From JABMQB01 sp963666575 (GTDB taxonomy: Bacteria; Bacteroidota; Bacteroidia; Bacteroidales; Prolixibacteraceae), in NCBI GenBank assembly GCA_963666575.2, contig CAXXYG010000029.1, positions 78,309-142,308 on the forward strand: a DNA stretch of 64,000 bases. The letters run 5' to 3'. The translations under genes were made by a program, and so were the position numbers. The notes under the pieces were generated by a model. The model was not told the DNA's origin, searched no databases, and saw nothing but the letters and a program-made list of their open reading frames with translations. The first letter of the stretch is position 1. Each line of letters starts with the position of its first letter. This document shows, one piece after another, positions 44,194 to 52,984 of the stretch.

Positions 44194-45756
44194 ATGAGAA
44201 CCAACTTTATAAGAACACTATTGCTGTGTTTACTTATTACAAGTGTATTTTCTTCTTTTTCACAGAATGGTAAATCAAAAATAACTCTTTGGGGTGACCA
44301 GGGGAATGGAACCTTTATAAATCCGATATTAAATACCGACTATTCTGATCCTGATGTGATTAGGGTTGATGATAGTTTTTATATGGTTTGCTCCGAATTT
44401 CATTTTATGGGCATGCCTGTATTGCATTCAACGGACATGGTAAATTGGCGTATCATTGGACGGATTTACGATCGACTGGAATTTGATCCTGCCTTTAACA
44501 CCAATGAAAGGTATGCCGGAGGTAGCTGGGCACCATCAATTCGTTTTCATGACAACAAATTCAGGGTGTATTTTTGTACTCCCGACGAAGGTTTGTTTAT
44601 GTCGACAGCTGAAAAACCTGAAGGTCCCTGGGAGCCATTAACACAGGTTGTTACAGTGCCCAAATGGGAAGATCCATGCCCATTTTGGGACGATAATGGA
44701 CAAGCTTACCTGGCACGAAGCCAACATGGAGCAGGACCAATTATTATTCATAAATTGAGTGAAGACGGTAAAACCTTATTGGATGATGGTTTGACTGTTT
44801 ATACTGGACCGGTTGCCGAAGGTCCTAAATTATACAAACGAAACGGGTATTATTATATAAGTATTCCCGAAGGCGGAGTAGGGCAGGGCTGGCAAACAAT
44901 ACTGCGATCAAAAAATATTTACGGGCCCTACGAAAAACGGGTTGTGCTCGAAACAGGATCAACCAGAATAAATGGACCACATCAAGGTGCAATGGTCGAT
45001 ACACCAAATGGCGAGTGGTGGTTTTTTCATTTTCAAATGGTGCCGGCTCTGGGAAGGGTTGTTCATCTTCAACCCATGAAATGGGAAAATGATTGGCCAG
45101 TAATTGGAATTGATCTGGATAGAAATGGTATAGGTGAACCAGTATATGTTTGGAAGAAACCAGACATACAAGGCACAGGCACTATTTCTAAACCACAAAC
45201 TTCAGACGATTTTGATTCAACTGAATTAGGTTTGCAATGGGCATGGAATCATAATCCTGTTGATAGGGCTTGGTCCTTAAAACAAAACCCTGGTAAATTA
45301 ACCTTAAATGCTTTGCAAGCATATGATTTTTTAAATTCTAAGAATACGCTGACGCAAAAAATAATGGGGTATAAAGGGGAAGTAAATGTTATGCTCGATG
45401 GTCGGCAAATGGAAGACGGTCAACAAGCCGGATTGTGTATTATGGCAAAGGCCTTTGCGCTTCTGGGACTCAAAAAAGAAAACGGGCAGTTTTATTTGTT
45501 CTCCGAAATTGAAGGTTCTGTTACTAAGGAAAAACTTTCCTCTTCAAAGGTTTACTTAAAAGTTAATCTCTCCACTGAGAGAAATCAAAATGCTTTTTTT
45601 TATTGTACCGATAACAGGGAATTTATTCCTATTGGGAAAAAATTTCAGATTCGCTTCGGACACTGGAAGGGGCCCAAAGTTGGGCTGTTTAGCTTTAATG
45701 AATTGACAAATGGAGGCAGTGCCATTTTTGATTCATTTAAGTATGATTACAATTAA
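44194..45756 (+). CDS. GH43 glycoside hydrolase (beta-xylosidase/arabinofuranosidase type)
   Basis: 520 residues with a signal peptide (cleavage near FSSFSQ). The five-bladed propeller of GH43 has its three acidic residues in place: base Asp in TDYSDPDVIRV (about residue 51), the pKa-tuning Asp in WEDPCPFWDD (about 159) and acid Glu in VAEGPKLYKR (about 208). A C-terminal concanavalin-like domain follows (about 335-520, DDFDSTELGLQWAWNHNP). The family releases arabinose, xylose or galactose from side chains. With GH28 and GH2 enzymes nearby, a pectic side chain (arabinan or galactan) is a reasonable target. Confidence 0.92.
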   Translation: MRTNFIRTLLLCLLITSVFSSFSQNGKSKITLWGDQGNGTFINPILNTDYSDPDVIRVDDSFYMVCSEFHFMGMPVLHSTDMVNWRIIGRIYDRLEFDPAFNTNERYAGGSWAPSIRFHDNKFRVYFCTPDEGLFMSTAEKPEGPWEPLTQVVTVPKWEDPCPFWDDNGQAYLARSQHGAGPIIIHKLSEDGKTLLDDGLTVYTGPVAEGPKLYKRNGYYYISIPEGGVGQGWQTILRSKNIYGPYEKRVVLETGSTRINGPHQGAMVDTPNGEWWFFHFQMVPALGRVVHLQPMKWENDWPVIGIDLDRNGIGEPVYVWKKPDIQGTGTISKPQTSDDFDSTELGLQWAWNHNPVDRAWSLKQNPGKLTLNALQAYDFLNSKNTLTQKIMGYKGEVNVMLDGRQMEDGQQAGLCIMAKAFALLGLKKENGQFYLFSEIEGSVTKEKLSSSKVYLKVNLSTERNQNAFFYCTDNREFIPIGKKFQIRFGHWKGPKVGLFSFNELTNGGSAIFDSFKYDYN

Positions 45757-45846
45757 AGAAGTACAGTAAAACAATTAAAGTTAAAATGTAATAGGTGGCA
45801 ATTTACCTGATTATTTGTGGTGTCCTTATTTAAAAAACAAAACAAA

Positions 45847-48150
45847 ATGATTCGAATAAAAATTATTGTAATCGCCTGTTTTTTAGCTGTATCAGTAAAT
45901 GCACAGGTGAAATATCCAAATATACTTTCCTCGTTTGATGAAAATAACTTGTCTAATCAACTTTCCAATGAATTTATGCCTGTAATTGGCGTTTGGGTAT
46001 GGAATCAGGAAGACCTGAAACCTAATGGATATAAAAACTCAATTGACCAGCTAAGCAAAAATTCACCCTTTAATTTGATTGTACCTTTTCTTCGTTTTCC
46101 TGACAAAGAAGTAACGGATGATGAAATATTTCAACAAGTAAAATTGGCAACAGAATATGCGGTAAAAAATAATATTGGATTATTACCCGACCTGGATGTC
46201 CGTTCTGCCCGAAGGGCTTTTAATAAAAAATATCCCGGAGAACAACAGGAAATGCTGAGGTTGAATGAAATAGCACTTTCCAAAAATAAAGAGGTAGAAA
46301 CATTAATTACAAGTATAAAAGATTTAAATGATCATTATTCGGGAGGAAACATACCAAAATACAATTCCATTAAAAGTTCCATTCAACGAGTTTATGCCTA
46401 TAAAAAAACGAAAGAAGGAATTGATGCCAATTCAATTCAGGATATTACACAAGAGTGTACAGTATTGGTTTTAAGCAACGATTCAGTTAAAATAAAGTTT
46501 CCTGTAATTTCTAAAAATGGAGCAACTCATGCCTGTACAATGATTTCGTTCACATTATTTTACCCTGATATTTTTGGGCCACACTTAATTGAATTTCAGC
46601 GCGAAATTTTAAACCAGTATGCCGAACTTCCCTTGTCGGGAGCTTGTAAAGATGAATGGGGTTTCCCTCCTTATTATCCGCGGTTTTATACCGAAAGAAG
46701 TTATGATTTTTGGTATTCGAAACACCGGGCGGCAAAGTATGCTGAGAGGACCGGAGGAAAAGAATTATTGGTTGATTGTTTGTTGATGGCATTTGAAGTG
46801 AAAGGAAAAAAGCTCGAACGTCAGGTGGCAATAAATCATTTCAGGGAAATGTCATTTGAACGGAATGTTGAAATTGAAGATGATTTTTATCAAACAGTTA
46901 AAAATTTGTGGGGAGATGATGCCGCTGTAACCGTGCATTCAACATGGTGGCCCTATCCCGATTTTAACGAGTTTAAAAAAAACGGGCTTGATTGGTGGGC
47001 ATCTAAAAGGGATTGGGCGCAAACCGATGAGCTAACACCATTTGGTGTGCGGACAGCTTTGTGTAAAAAATGGGGAAGTCCCGTTTGGTACAATATGTAC
47101 TATACTGCCAATTTGCCCGATCAGGTTTGGGGTTCAGCTCTGGCAGGTGGCAGGATAAATTACCTCCGTTTTTATTCCTTGTTCGACAAAGAAATTATGC
47201 GTGCCGAAAGCCGGATCAGGCTGTTGAATTACATCAGTAAAAGTCCGCTGGATTGCCAGGTTGCAGTAATATTTGGGCATACAGCTGCGATGAATTGGGC
47301 TGATAGTAATTTTAATGATGTTGGGATGGAATTGGTTGATACTCTTTGGAATCATGGTTATCCGACTGATTTAATTCCTAGCAGTGAAATAGAAAATGGA
47401 AGTTTGAAAGTAGATGAAGATGGTTTTATTTATTATGGCACACAAAAGTATTCGGCTGTAGTTTTGTACCATCCCGAATTTGAAAAAGAATCCACATCCA
47501 CATTTTTTAATCTGGCGAGCAATGGGAAAACGGCTTTGTTTAAGATAGGAGATTGGACACATAATTTTGTTGGCCTATCGGTAAATGGTGATGAACTCTT
47601 ACCAAAAGATATGGTTGAAGTTGAAGATTATCAAATGGCATTTTTAAGCGTTCTTGAAGTTCTGAAAAAGAATAATATTTCAAAACAAACTCCTGCAACT
47701 GCTGTACTTGATACCACTTATTTTAAACTCAGGGGATATGAGCACACCTCCTATTTTCCGCCCAATACAGGTTTCTCAAAACTTATTGATGGGACACATA
47801 TAATGGTTGCAGGAACCAATACTATTAGCGGCGATCCAATTCAATCTGATTTTACGATAAATGGTTTTGATGTTTCAGTTGATGCTATTGGTGTGGTTGG
47901 CGTACGTTTGAATGATGATGGAAGTCTTAATGCATTGGTGGCAAGTGACCTGAAATATTTTAAAATTAATAACTTAGCAATAGAGTTGGAGAAACGTCTT
48001 GATATTGCTTTGTGGAAAAACAAGGCGGGCAAATATGAAGGGATTATTCAAGCTGAGAAATTCGAAATAATTCCAGAAGCGTTATTACAAATTACAAACA
48101 AGTGGAGTTTTCTTCATCTGCCTGTTCCACCAAAAATTAATACCAATTAG
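45847..48150 (+). CDS. Putative glycoside hydrolase, unassigned family
   Basis: 767 residues from the ATG at 45847, directly before a signal peptide (IACFLAVSVNAQ). An upstream GTG is the other start. I cannot place it in a known family with confidence. It has features of a TIM-barrel glycosidase: MPVIGVWVWNQEDL, GLLPDLDVR, SGACKDEWGFPPYY (a conserved acid cluster), VTVHSTWWPYPDFNEF. A Rossmann-like domain (VAVIFGHTAAMNW, about 480) and a beta-rich C terminus recall the GH42-type trimerisation region. The setting (between GH43 and another GH in the locus, same direction) supports a role in the same glycan breakdown. Confidence 0.65.
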   Translation: MIRIKIIVIACFLAVSVNAQVKYPNILSSFDENNLSNQLSNEFMPVIGVWVWNQEDLKPNGYKNSIDQLSKNSPFNLIVPFLRFPDKEVTDDEIFQQVKLATEYAVKNNIGLLPDLDVRSARRAFNKKYPGEQQEMLRLNEIALSKNKEVETLITSIKDLNDHYSGGNIPKYNSIKSSIQRVYAYKKTKEGIDANSIQDITQECTVLVLSNDSVKIKFPVISKNGATHACTMISFTLFYPDIFGPHLIEFQREILNQYAELPLSGACKDEWGFPPYYPRFYTERSYDFWYSKHRAAKYAERTGGKELLVDCLLMAFEVKGKKLERQVAINHFREMSFERNVEIEDDFYQTVKNLWGDDAAVTVHSTWWPYPDFNEFKKNGLDWWASKRDWAQTDELTPFGVRTALCKKWGSPVWYNMYYTANLPDQVWGSALAGGRINYLRFYSLFDKEIMRAESRIRLLNYISKSPLDCQVAVIFGHTAAMNWADSNFNDVGMELVDTLWNHGYPTDLIPSSEIENGSLKVDEDGFIYYGTQKYSAVVLYHPEFEKESTSTFFNLASNGKTALFKIGDWTHNFVGLSVNGDELLPKDMVEVEDYQMAFLSVLEVLKKNNISKQTPATAVLDTTYFKLRGYEHTSYFPPNTGFSKLIDGTHIMVAGTNTISGDPIQSDFTINGFDVSVDAIGVVGVRLNDDGSLNALVASDLKYFKINNLAIELEKRLDIALWKNKAGKYEGIIQAEKFEIIPEALLQITNKWSFLHLPVPPKINTN

Positions 48151-48198
48151 CTAATAATTGAGCGAAGTTTCATTTGTTACTTTAAATCAAAAAAATCA

Positions 48199-50377
48199 AT
48201 GAATAGATATACAAATACAAATCAATTTGTTCAAACCTATAAATTTACAAGCATTTTTCTGCTCGTACTCTTTGTAGCATCGTGCCATTCAAAAAATGAA
48301 AAAACAACTATCGATCGTTATGCTTTGGTTAACCGTCATAACATTACTGTCGAGGAATTTGATCCTTTGGCTTCTTTGACTGTTGGAAATGGAAATTTTG
48401 CCTTTACCACCGATTTTACAGGCTTACAAACTTTTTATAAGGAATATGAAAATGGCGTATCTCTGGGAACAATGACAAATTGGGGATGGCATACATTCCC
48501 AAATAGTAATAATTATACTATTGCGGAAAGTTATAAGTATTACAATGTTAATGGACGAAAAGTTCCCTATCAGGATCAATTGAGAAGTTCTGAACAAGCA
48601 ATAAAAGCTGCAAATTATTTTCGCGTAAATCCACATCGCCTGCATTTGGGTATTATTCGTTTTCTGATTAAAAAGGAAAATGGAGAAGAAATATCGATTG
48701 CTGATGTGAAGTTGCCAAAGCACCAATTAAATTTATGGGAAGGGAAGATTACCAGTTCTTTTGAAATTGAAGGAAAATCCATACAAGTAGAGGTATTTTC
48801 GCATCAGGAGAAAGATCTAATCTCTGTTAGTATTAAATCACCATTGATCCGGTCAAATCAATTAGCTGTCGAGTGGATTTTCCCCATATGGCACAGATAA
48901 TCATACCCATGCTGGTTACGATTTCAGTTCGACTGAAAAGCATAATTCAATACTAGAAGAAATTGGAAAAAATGAGGTGCTGATTCACCGTCAACTTAAT
49001 GATGATCATTATTTTACCAACATATATTGGATTGGAGATGCTTTATTTAAAAAGAATAGTGATCACCGTTTTATTTTAGAACCATCTTCAGAAGGAGATC
49101 AATTACAGTTTAGCTGCCTTTTTTCTCCTGAATTAGTAAATGAAAAATTACCTGATTTTGCGGCAACACAACAAAATAATAGAATCCAGTGGGAACATTT
49201 CTGGAAATCAGGTGGTGCTGTTGACTTTTCTGATTGTATTGATTTCAGGGCTAAAGAGCTTGAGCGCCGTACTGTTTTATCACAATATTTAACAAAGGTT
49301 AATGGCTCCGGGAATTTACCTCCTCAGGAAACTGGCCTTACTTTTAATAGTTGGTATGGCAAATTTCACATGGAAATGATTTGGTGGCACAGTGCTCATT
49401 TTTACAATTGGCAACGTCCTGAGTATATCGATAATCAGTTAAAGTATTACAGTGATATTTATCCACAATCGCTCGATTTTACCCAATTACAGGGATATAA
49501 AGGAGTACGCTGGCCCAAAATGGTTGGTCCCGATGGAATTAATTCTCCTTCGTTGATAGGCTCATACCTTATTTGGCAACAGCCTCATTTGATCTATCTG
49601 GCAGAGCAACTATACCTGTCTAATCCAAATTCAAAGGTACTTGAGGAGTATGCCGATCTTATTTTTGCCACAGCTGATTTTATGGCTGACCTTCCACAGT
49701 TTGATAGTATTGTAGGTGTTTTTAACCTCAATCCTCCGCTTATCCCGGCTCAAGAACATTGGAATAAGGAAACAACTGTAAATCCACCTTTTGAATTAGC
49801 TTATTGGCATTGGGGATTATCCATTGCTCAAAAGTGGAAAAAAAGGTTAGGACAACCAATTGATCCGGTATGGGAGAATGTTCTTAATAATCTGGCTACC
49901 CCATTGGCGATTGATGGAATTTATATGGGAATTGGCAATGCTCCTGATTCATATACAAATCCAAAAAATATGCGTGACCATCCAATGGTGCTTGGAGCTC
50001 TGGGTATGTTGCCCGAGTCAGAAAAAATTGACAATGAAATGATGCGAAATACATTAAAGCTTGTTATGGAAAAGTGGAACTGGCCTTTTACCTGGGGGTG
50101 GGATTACCCTATGGTTGCAATGTGTGCTACCCGCTTGTCTGAACCTGAAATTGCCTTGGATGCCTTGTTAAAAGATGTACCAAAAAATACTTATTTGGTG
50201 AATGGACATAACTATCAGGACGATAGGTTGAGGATTTATTTGCCGGGGAATGGAGGATTTTTAAAAACCATAGCATTGATGTGCGCCGGATGGGAAGGGT
50301 GCTCCACTGAAAATCCAGGATTTCCGAAGGATGGAAATTGGAAAGTAAAATGGGAAAACCTTAATCCTGATTTTTAA
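48199..50377 (+). CDS. GH65-like (alpha/alpha)6 glycosidase, unclassified, frameshifted at a C4 run
   Basis: With one extra C removed at 48882-48885 this is a 725-residue lipoprotein (lipobox LLVLFVASC). The frames join as IFPYGTDNHTHAGYD, and FPYG is what this family shows at that place, so the original gene was intact. N-terminal beta domain: LASLTVGNGNFAFTTDFTGL, GTMTNWGWHTFPN. C-terminal (alpha/alpha)6 barrel: TFNSWYGKFHMEMIWWHSAH, VRWPKMVGPDGINSPSLIG, PAQEHWNKETTVNPPFELAY. It resembles GH65-like enzymes but lacks phosphorylase landmarks I know. Activity is unknown. It belongs to the pectic-type locus by position. Confidence 0.72.
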
Positions 50378-50405
50378 TACATGTTGAATTTGAAATTTAA
50401 TAATT

Positions 50406-52001
50406 ATGAAGCAAACTAAACTAAACATACTTGTTCTTATTTTCTCATTTATAACTTGTTCTTTATGGGCTGCAGAATATAATATTAAGGAATTCGGTGC
50501 AGTTTCTGATACAAGTGTTTTAAGTACAATGGCTATTCAGAATGCTATTGATCAATGCTCAAATAATGGCGGCGGAAAAGTTACAGTTCCAGCAGGGCAG
50601 TATAAAACCGGATCACTAATCTTAAAAAGTAATGTTAATCTGCATCTGGAAAATGGTGCGATATTATTCGGGAGTCGTAATCTGAATGATTATATAAAAA
50701 TAAAACCATCTTATATTTCTCTTCGTACGCAGGAAGCAACCATTCAATTAATTTATGCTGAAAATGCTTTTAATGTAAGTATCACAGGTCATGGTGAGAT
50801 TGATGGACAAGGCAGTGGATTTAAAAAATTAAATTGGAATGATGAAGGGATTACTCGTCCTCATTTGTTACGTTTTATTACCTGTGAGAATATCCTTGTC
50901 GAGAATATCACTCTTCGGAATTCGGGCTGTTGGATGCAGCACTACTTGGCTTGTGATAAACTGCAAATAAGAGGAGTACTTGTATTTAACAGAAATAATT
51001 TTAATAATGATGGCCTCGATTTGGATGGTTGCCATAATGTTACAGTTTCCGATTTTATATCCGATTCCGATGATGATGGGATAACGTTAAAAAGTACGTC
51101 GCCTCGTTCTTGCGAAAATATTACAATTACAAATTGTATCATAAGCAGTCGGTGTAATGCCATAAAAATGGGGACAGAAACCAATGGTGGATTTAAAAAT
51201 ATCACTGTTTCAAACTGTGTCGTTAAACCATCTGAAATAAAAGAACCTACTTTTTTTGGAGAAGAAACCGGAACATCAGCTATAACTCTCGAAATTGTGG
51301 ATGGTGGGCTAATGGAAGGAATATCCATATCCAACATTCAAATTGATGGCACCGAATCACCTATATTTATTCGTTTGGCAAACCGTGCCAGGCCTTATCA
51401 GAAAGATATGATTATTGATCATATTGGTGCTTTGGGCGATATTTCTATTAGTAATATCCGGGCAAAAAATACAGGTAAAATTGGATGTTCAATTACCGGG
51501 CAACCCGGATTCCCTGTAAAAAATATTCGATTAAGCAATATCGTTTTAGAATTTGCAGGAGGGGGAACTTTAGAAGATCTTCACAAAAAAATGGAAGATA
51601 AACCCAAAGATTACCCCGAAGCAACCATGTTTGGCACTTTGCCTGCTTATGGATTTTATATTAGCCATGCCGCTAATATCACTTTCGATGGAGTACAACT
51701 TTCCACCACAGAAATTGATCTTCGTCCCGCATTATATTTAAATGATGTGGAAAATAGTACTTTCAATAATTTGCAGGTACAAAGTTTTACAGGCAGTGTA
51801 GCAACTGTTTGGGTGGAAGGAAGTTATGGTGTTACTATGAAAAATTCCATTGTGAAGGGAAAATCACCTTGTTTTGTACAACTTGAAGGAATGGAAAATT
51901 CAGGAATTTCAATTGTAAATAATATTCTGAGAAATTCAGAAAAGGTTTTCAACAGTGATGATATTAAAGAGGTAGTCGTTGAAAAAGGAAATATACAATA
52001 G
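50406..52001 (+). CDS. GH28-family right-handed beta-helix glycosidase
   Basis: 531 residues with a signal peptide (cleavage near WAAEYN). The pectate-lyase-like N-terminal start is typical (NIKEFGAVSDTSVLSTMAIQ). GH28 catalytic elements are NNDGLDLDGC (the N-D motif, about residues 200-209) and SDDDGITLKS (Asp-Asp pair, about 219-230). The usual GHG motif is replaced by CNAIKMGTE, so the conserved His is absent, as in some rhamnogalacturonan or exo-acting members. It should cleave galacturonic-acid-type linkages in the periplasm or at the surface. It is the last gene of the locus and is followed by a terminator. Confidence 0.88.
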   Translation: MKQTKLNILVLIFSFITCSLWAAEYNIKEFGAVSDTSVLSTMAIQNAIDQCSNNGGGKVTVPAGQYKTGSLILKSNVNLHLENGAILFGSRNLNDYIKIKPSYISLRTQEATIQLIYAENAFNVSITGHGEIDGQGSGFKKLNWNDEGITRPHLLRFITCENILVENITLRNSGCWMQHYLACDKLQIRGVLVFNRNNFNNDGLDLDGCHNVTVSDFISDSDDDGITLKSTSPRSCENITITNCIISSRCNAIKMGTETNGGFKNITVSNCVVKPSEIKEPTFFGEETGTSAITLEIVDGGLMEGISISNIQIDGTESPIFIRLANRARPYQKDMIIDHIGALGDISISNIRAKNTGKIGCSITGQPGFPVKNIRLSNIVLEFAGGGTLEDLHKKMEDKPKDYPEATMFGTLPAYGFYISHAANITFDGVQLSTTEIDLRPALYLNDVENSTFNNLQVQSFTGSVATVWVEGSYGVTMKNSIVKGKSPCFVQLEGMENSGISIVNNILRNSEKVFNSDDIKEVVVEKGNIQ

Positions 52002-52027
52002 CTTATTTTTTTATATTCGTAATACTG

Positions 52028-52067
52028 GAGTTCCTATAAAATGAGTAACTTTATAGCTCTTTTTTTA
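52028..52067 (+). terminator. Intrinsic terminator of the polysaccharide locus
   Basis: CTATAAA (52034-52040) pairs with TTTATAG (52050-52056), extended by GAG/CTC (52028-52030 with 52057-52059) across a small internal bulge, then a run of Ts. It overlaps the last codons of the convergent zinc-ribbon gene. Confidence 0.7.
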
Positions 52068-52404
52068 CCAATAAAAATTTATTGTTATCCAATTCCAGAT
52101 ATCCCTGTTCGTAACAGAAAAAATAAATTTTCCCATTTTTGGTGGTATAGGTATTGGTGTAATAATTAAAGTCAAATCCTTGATTAATCAGGTCAGTTTT
52201 AAATCTGGTGGTTTTATCTTTTGTATTTAATTCAACAAGTATTTTTCGGTTTTTAGCCAAAATTCGGTTAATTTTTCTCACCAGATTATGGCTTTCATTG
52301 TTCTGCTTATTGTTATATGAATTCCGGCAGGCATCAGAACAAAACTTTTTATCAATTCGTCCTTTTAAGGGTTCGTTACATTCGAGGCACGTTTTTTCTT
52401 CCAT
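52051..52404 (-). CDS. Zinc-ribbon protein, unknown function
   Basis: 117 residues. The N terminus is a zinc finger: CLECNEPLKG then KKFCSDACRNSYNN, a CxxC-x(n)-CxxxC pattern seen in DUF2116-like proteins. A basic helical stretch (VRKINRILAKNRKI) and a small C-terminal beta domain (INQGFDFNYYTNTY, IYFFCYEQGYLELD) follow. Proteins like this are common in Bacteroidota, often next to ssb. A nucleic-acid-binding role is likely, but no experimental function is known to me. It is divergent from ssb across a 170-base region with tandem decamers. Confidence 0.75.
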   Translation of the reverse strand: MEEKTCLECNEPLKGRIDKKFCSDACRNSYNNKQNNESHNLVRKINRILAKNRKILVELNTKDKTTRFKTDLINQGFDFNYYTNTYTTKNGKIYFFCYEQGYLELDNNKFLLVKKEL

Positions 52405-52457
52405 TTTTGGGAGTGATTTTTTGATTTTCGTAAAACAAAGATAATCAAAACTATATC

Positions 52458-52500
52458 CGTTTGCAAACGTTTACAAACGGTTATAAACGTTTGTAAATAT
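52458..52500. repeat. Tandem decamer and palindrome array upstream of ssb
   Basis: Four consecutive 10-bp units (52461-52500: TTGCAAACGT, TTACAAACGG, TTATAAACGT, TTGTAAATAT) share a TTnnAAACGT pattern. The array also contains a perfect 12-bp palindrome, CGTTTGCAAACG (52458-52469), and an inverted pair TTTACAAACG/CGTTTGTAAA (52470-52479 with 52488-52497). Ten-base phasing puts every unit on the same face of the helix. A cooperative protein-binding site is the natural reading. Confidence 0.6.
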
Positions 52501-52531
52501 TTAACTACCGACTAAATTTTGACTGTTGATT

Positions 52532-52539
52532 TAAGTTTG
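52532..52539 (+). promoter_or_regulatory. Candidate -7 box for ssb
   Basis: TAAGTTTG, an exact TAnnTTTG match, lies 36 bases before the ssb ATG and about 30 bases after the decamer array. The -33 element is not clear, which may mean an activator or the array supplies contacts. Confidence 0.45.
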
Positions 52540-52574
52540 TTGTGTCAAATTTTTATTCATTAAAACTAAAAATT

Positions 52575-52913
52575 ATGAATTCTTTAAGAAACAGTGTGAG
52601 GCTTATCGGCCACTTGGGAGAGGCCCCAAAAGTAAGAAAGCTTGAGAGTGGAAAAATAGTAGCTAATTTCTCAATTGCCACCAATGAAGTTTATCGGAAT
52701 GGCAATGGCGAAAAAATATCGGAAACAACATGGCACAAACTGGTCGCATGGAACAAGCCTGCTGAAATTGTAGAACAATACTTAAAAAAAGGATCAGAAG
52801 TTGCCATTGAAGGGAAGTTGACAAACCATTCGTATGATGATAAAGAAGGTCAAAAACACTACATTACCGAAGTAGTAGTAAATAGTATTTTGATGCTTGA
52901 CAAAAAGGATTAA
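52575..52913 (+). CDS. ssb: Short single-stranded DNA-binding protein
   Basis: 112 residues from the ATG at 52575 (MNSLRNSVRLIGHLGE); an upstream start adds 11 unsupported residues. OB-fold landmarks are VRLIGHLGEAPKVRKLESGK, VANFSIATNEVY, TTWHKLVAWNKPAEIVEQYL and GSEVAIEGKLTNHSYDDKEG. It binds single-stranded DNA. The protein ends at LDKKD straight after the OB fold, so the flexible linker and acidic tip that recruit partner proteins are missing. It is therefore probably an accessory SSB rather than the main replication protein. A terminator follows 31 bases later. Confidence 0.9.
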   Translation: MNSLRNSVRLIGHLGEAPKVRKLESGKIVANFSIATNEVYRNGNGEKISETTWHKLVAWNKPAEIVEQYLKKGSEVAIEGKLTNHSYDDKEGQKHYITEVVVNSILMLDKKD

Positions 52914-52944
52914 CTGGACAACAGTTATATAATTCTTTTAATTT

Positions 52945-52984
52945 TAATGGAGGTATTAACATCTATCTCCATTATTTTTTTTTT
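52945..52984 (+). terminator. Intrinsic terminator of ssb
   Basis: TAATGGAG (52945-52952) pairs with CTCCATTA (52967-52974), followed by a run of about ten Ts. It ends at the stop codon of the convergent outer-membrane protein gene. Confidence 0.85.
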
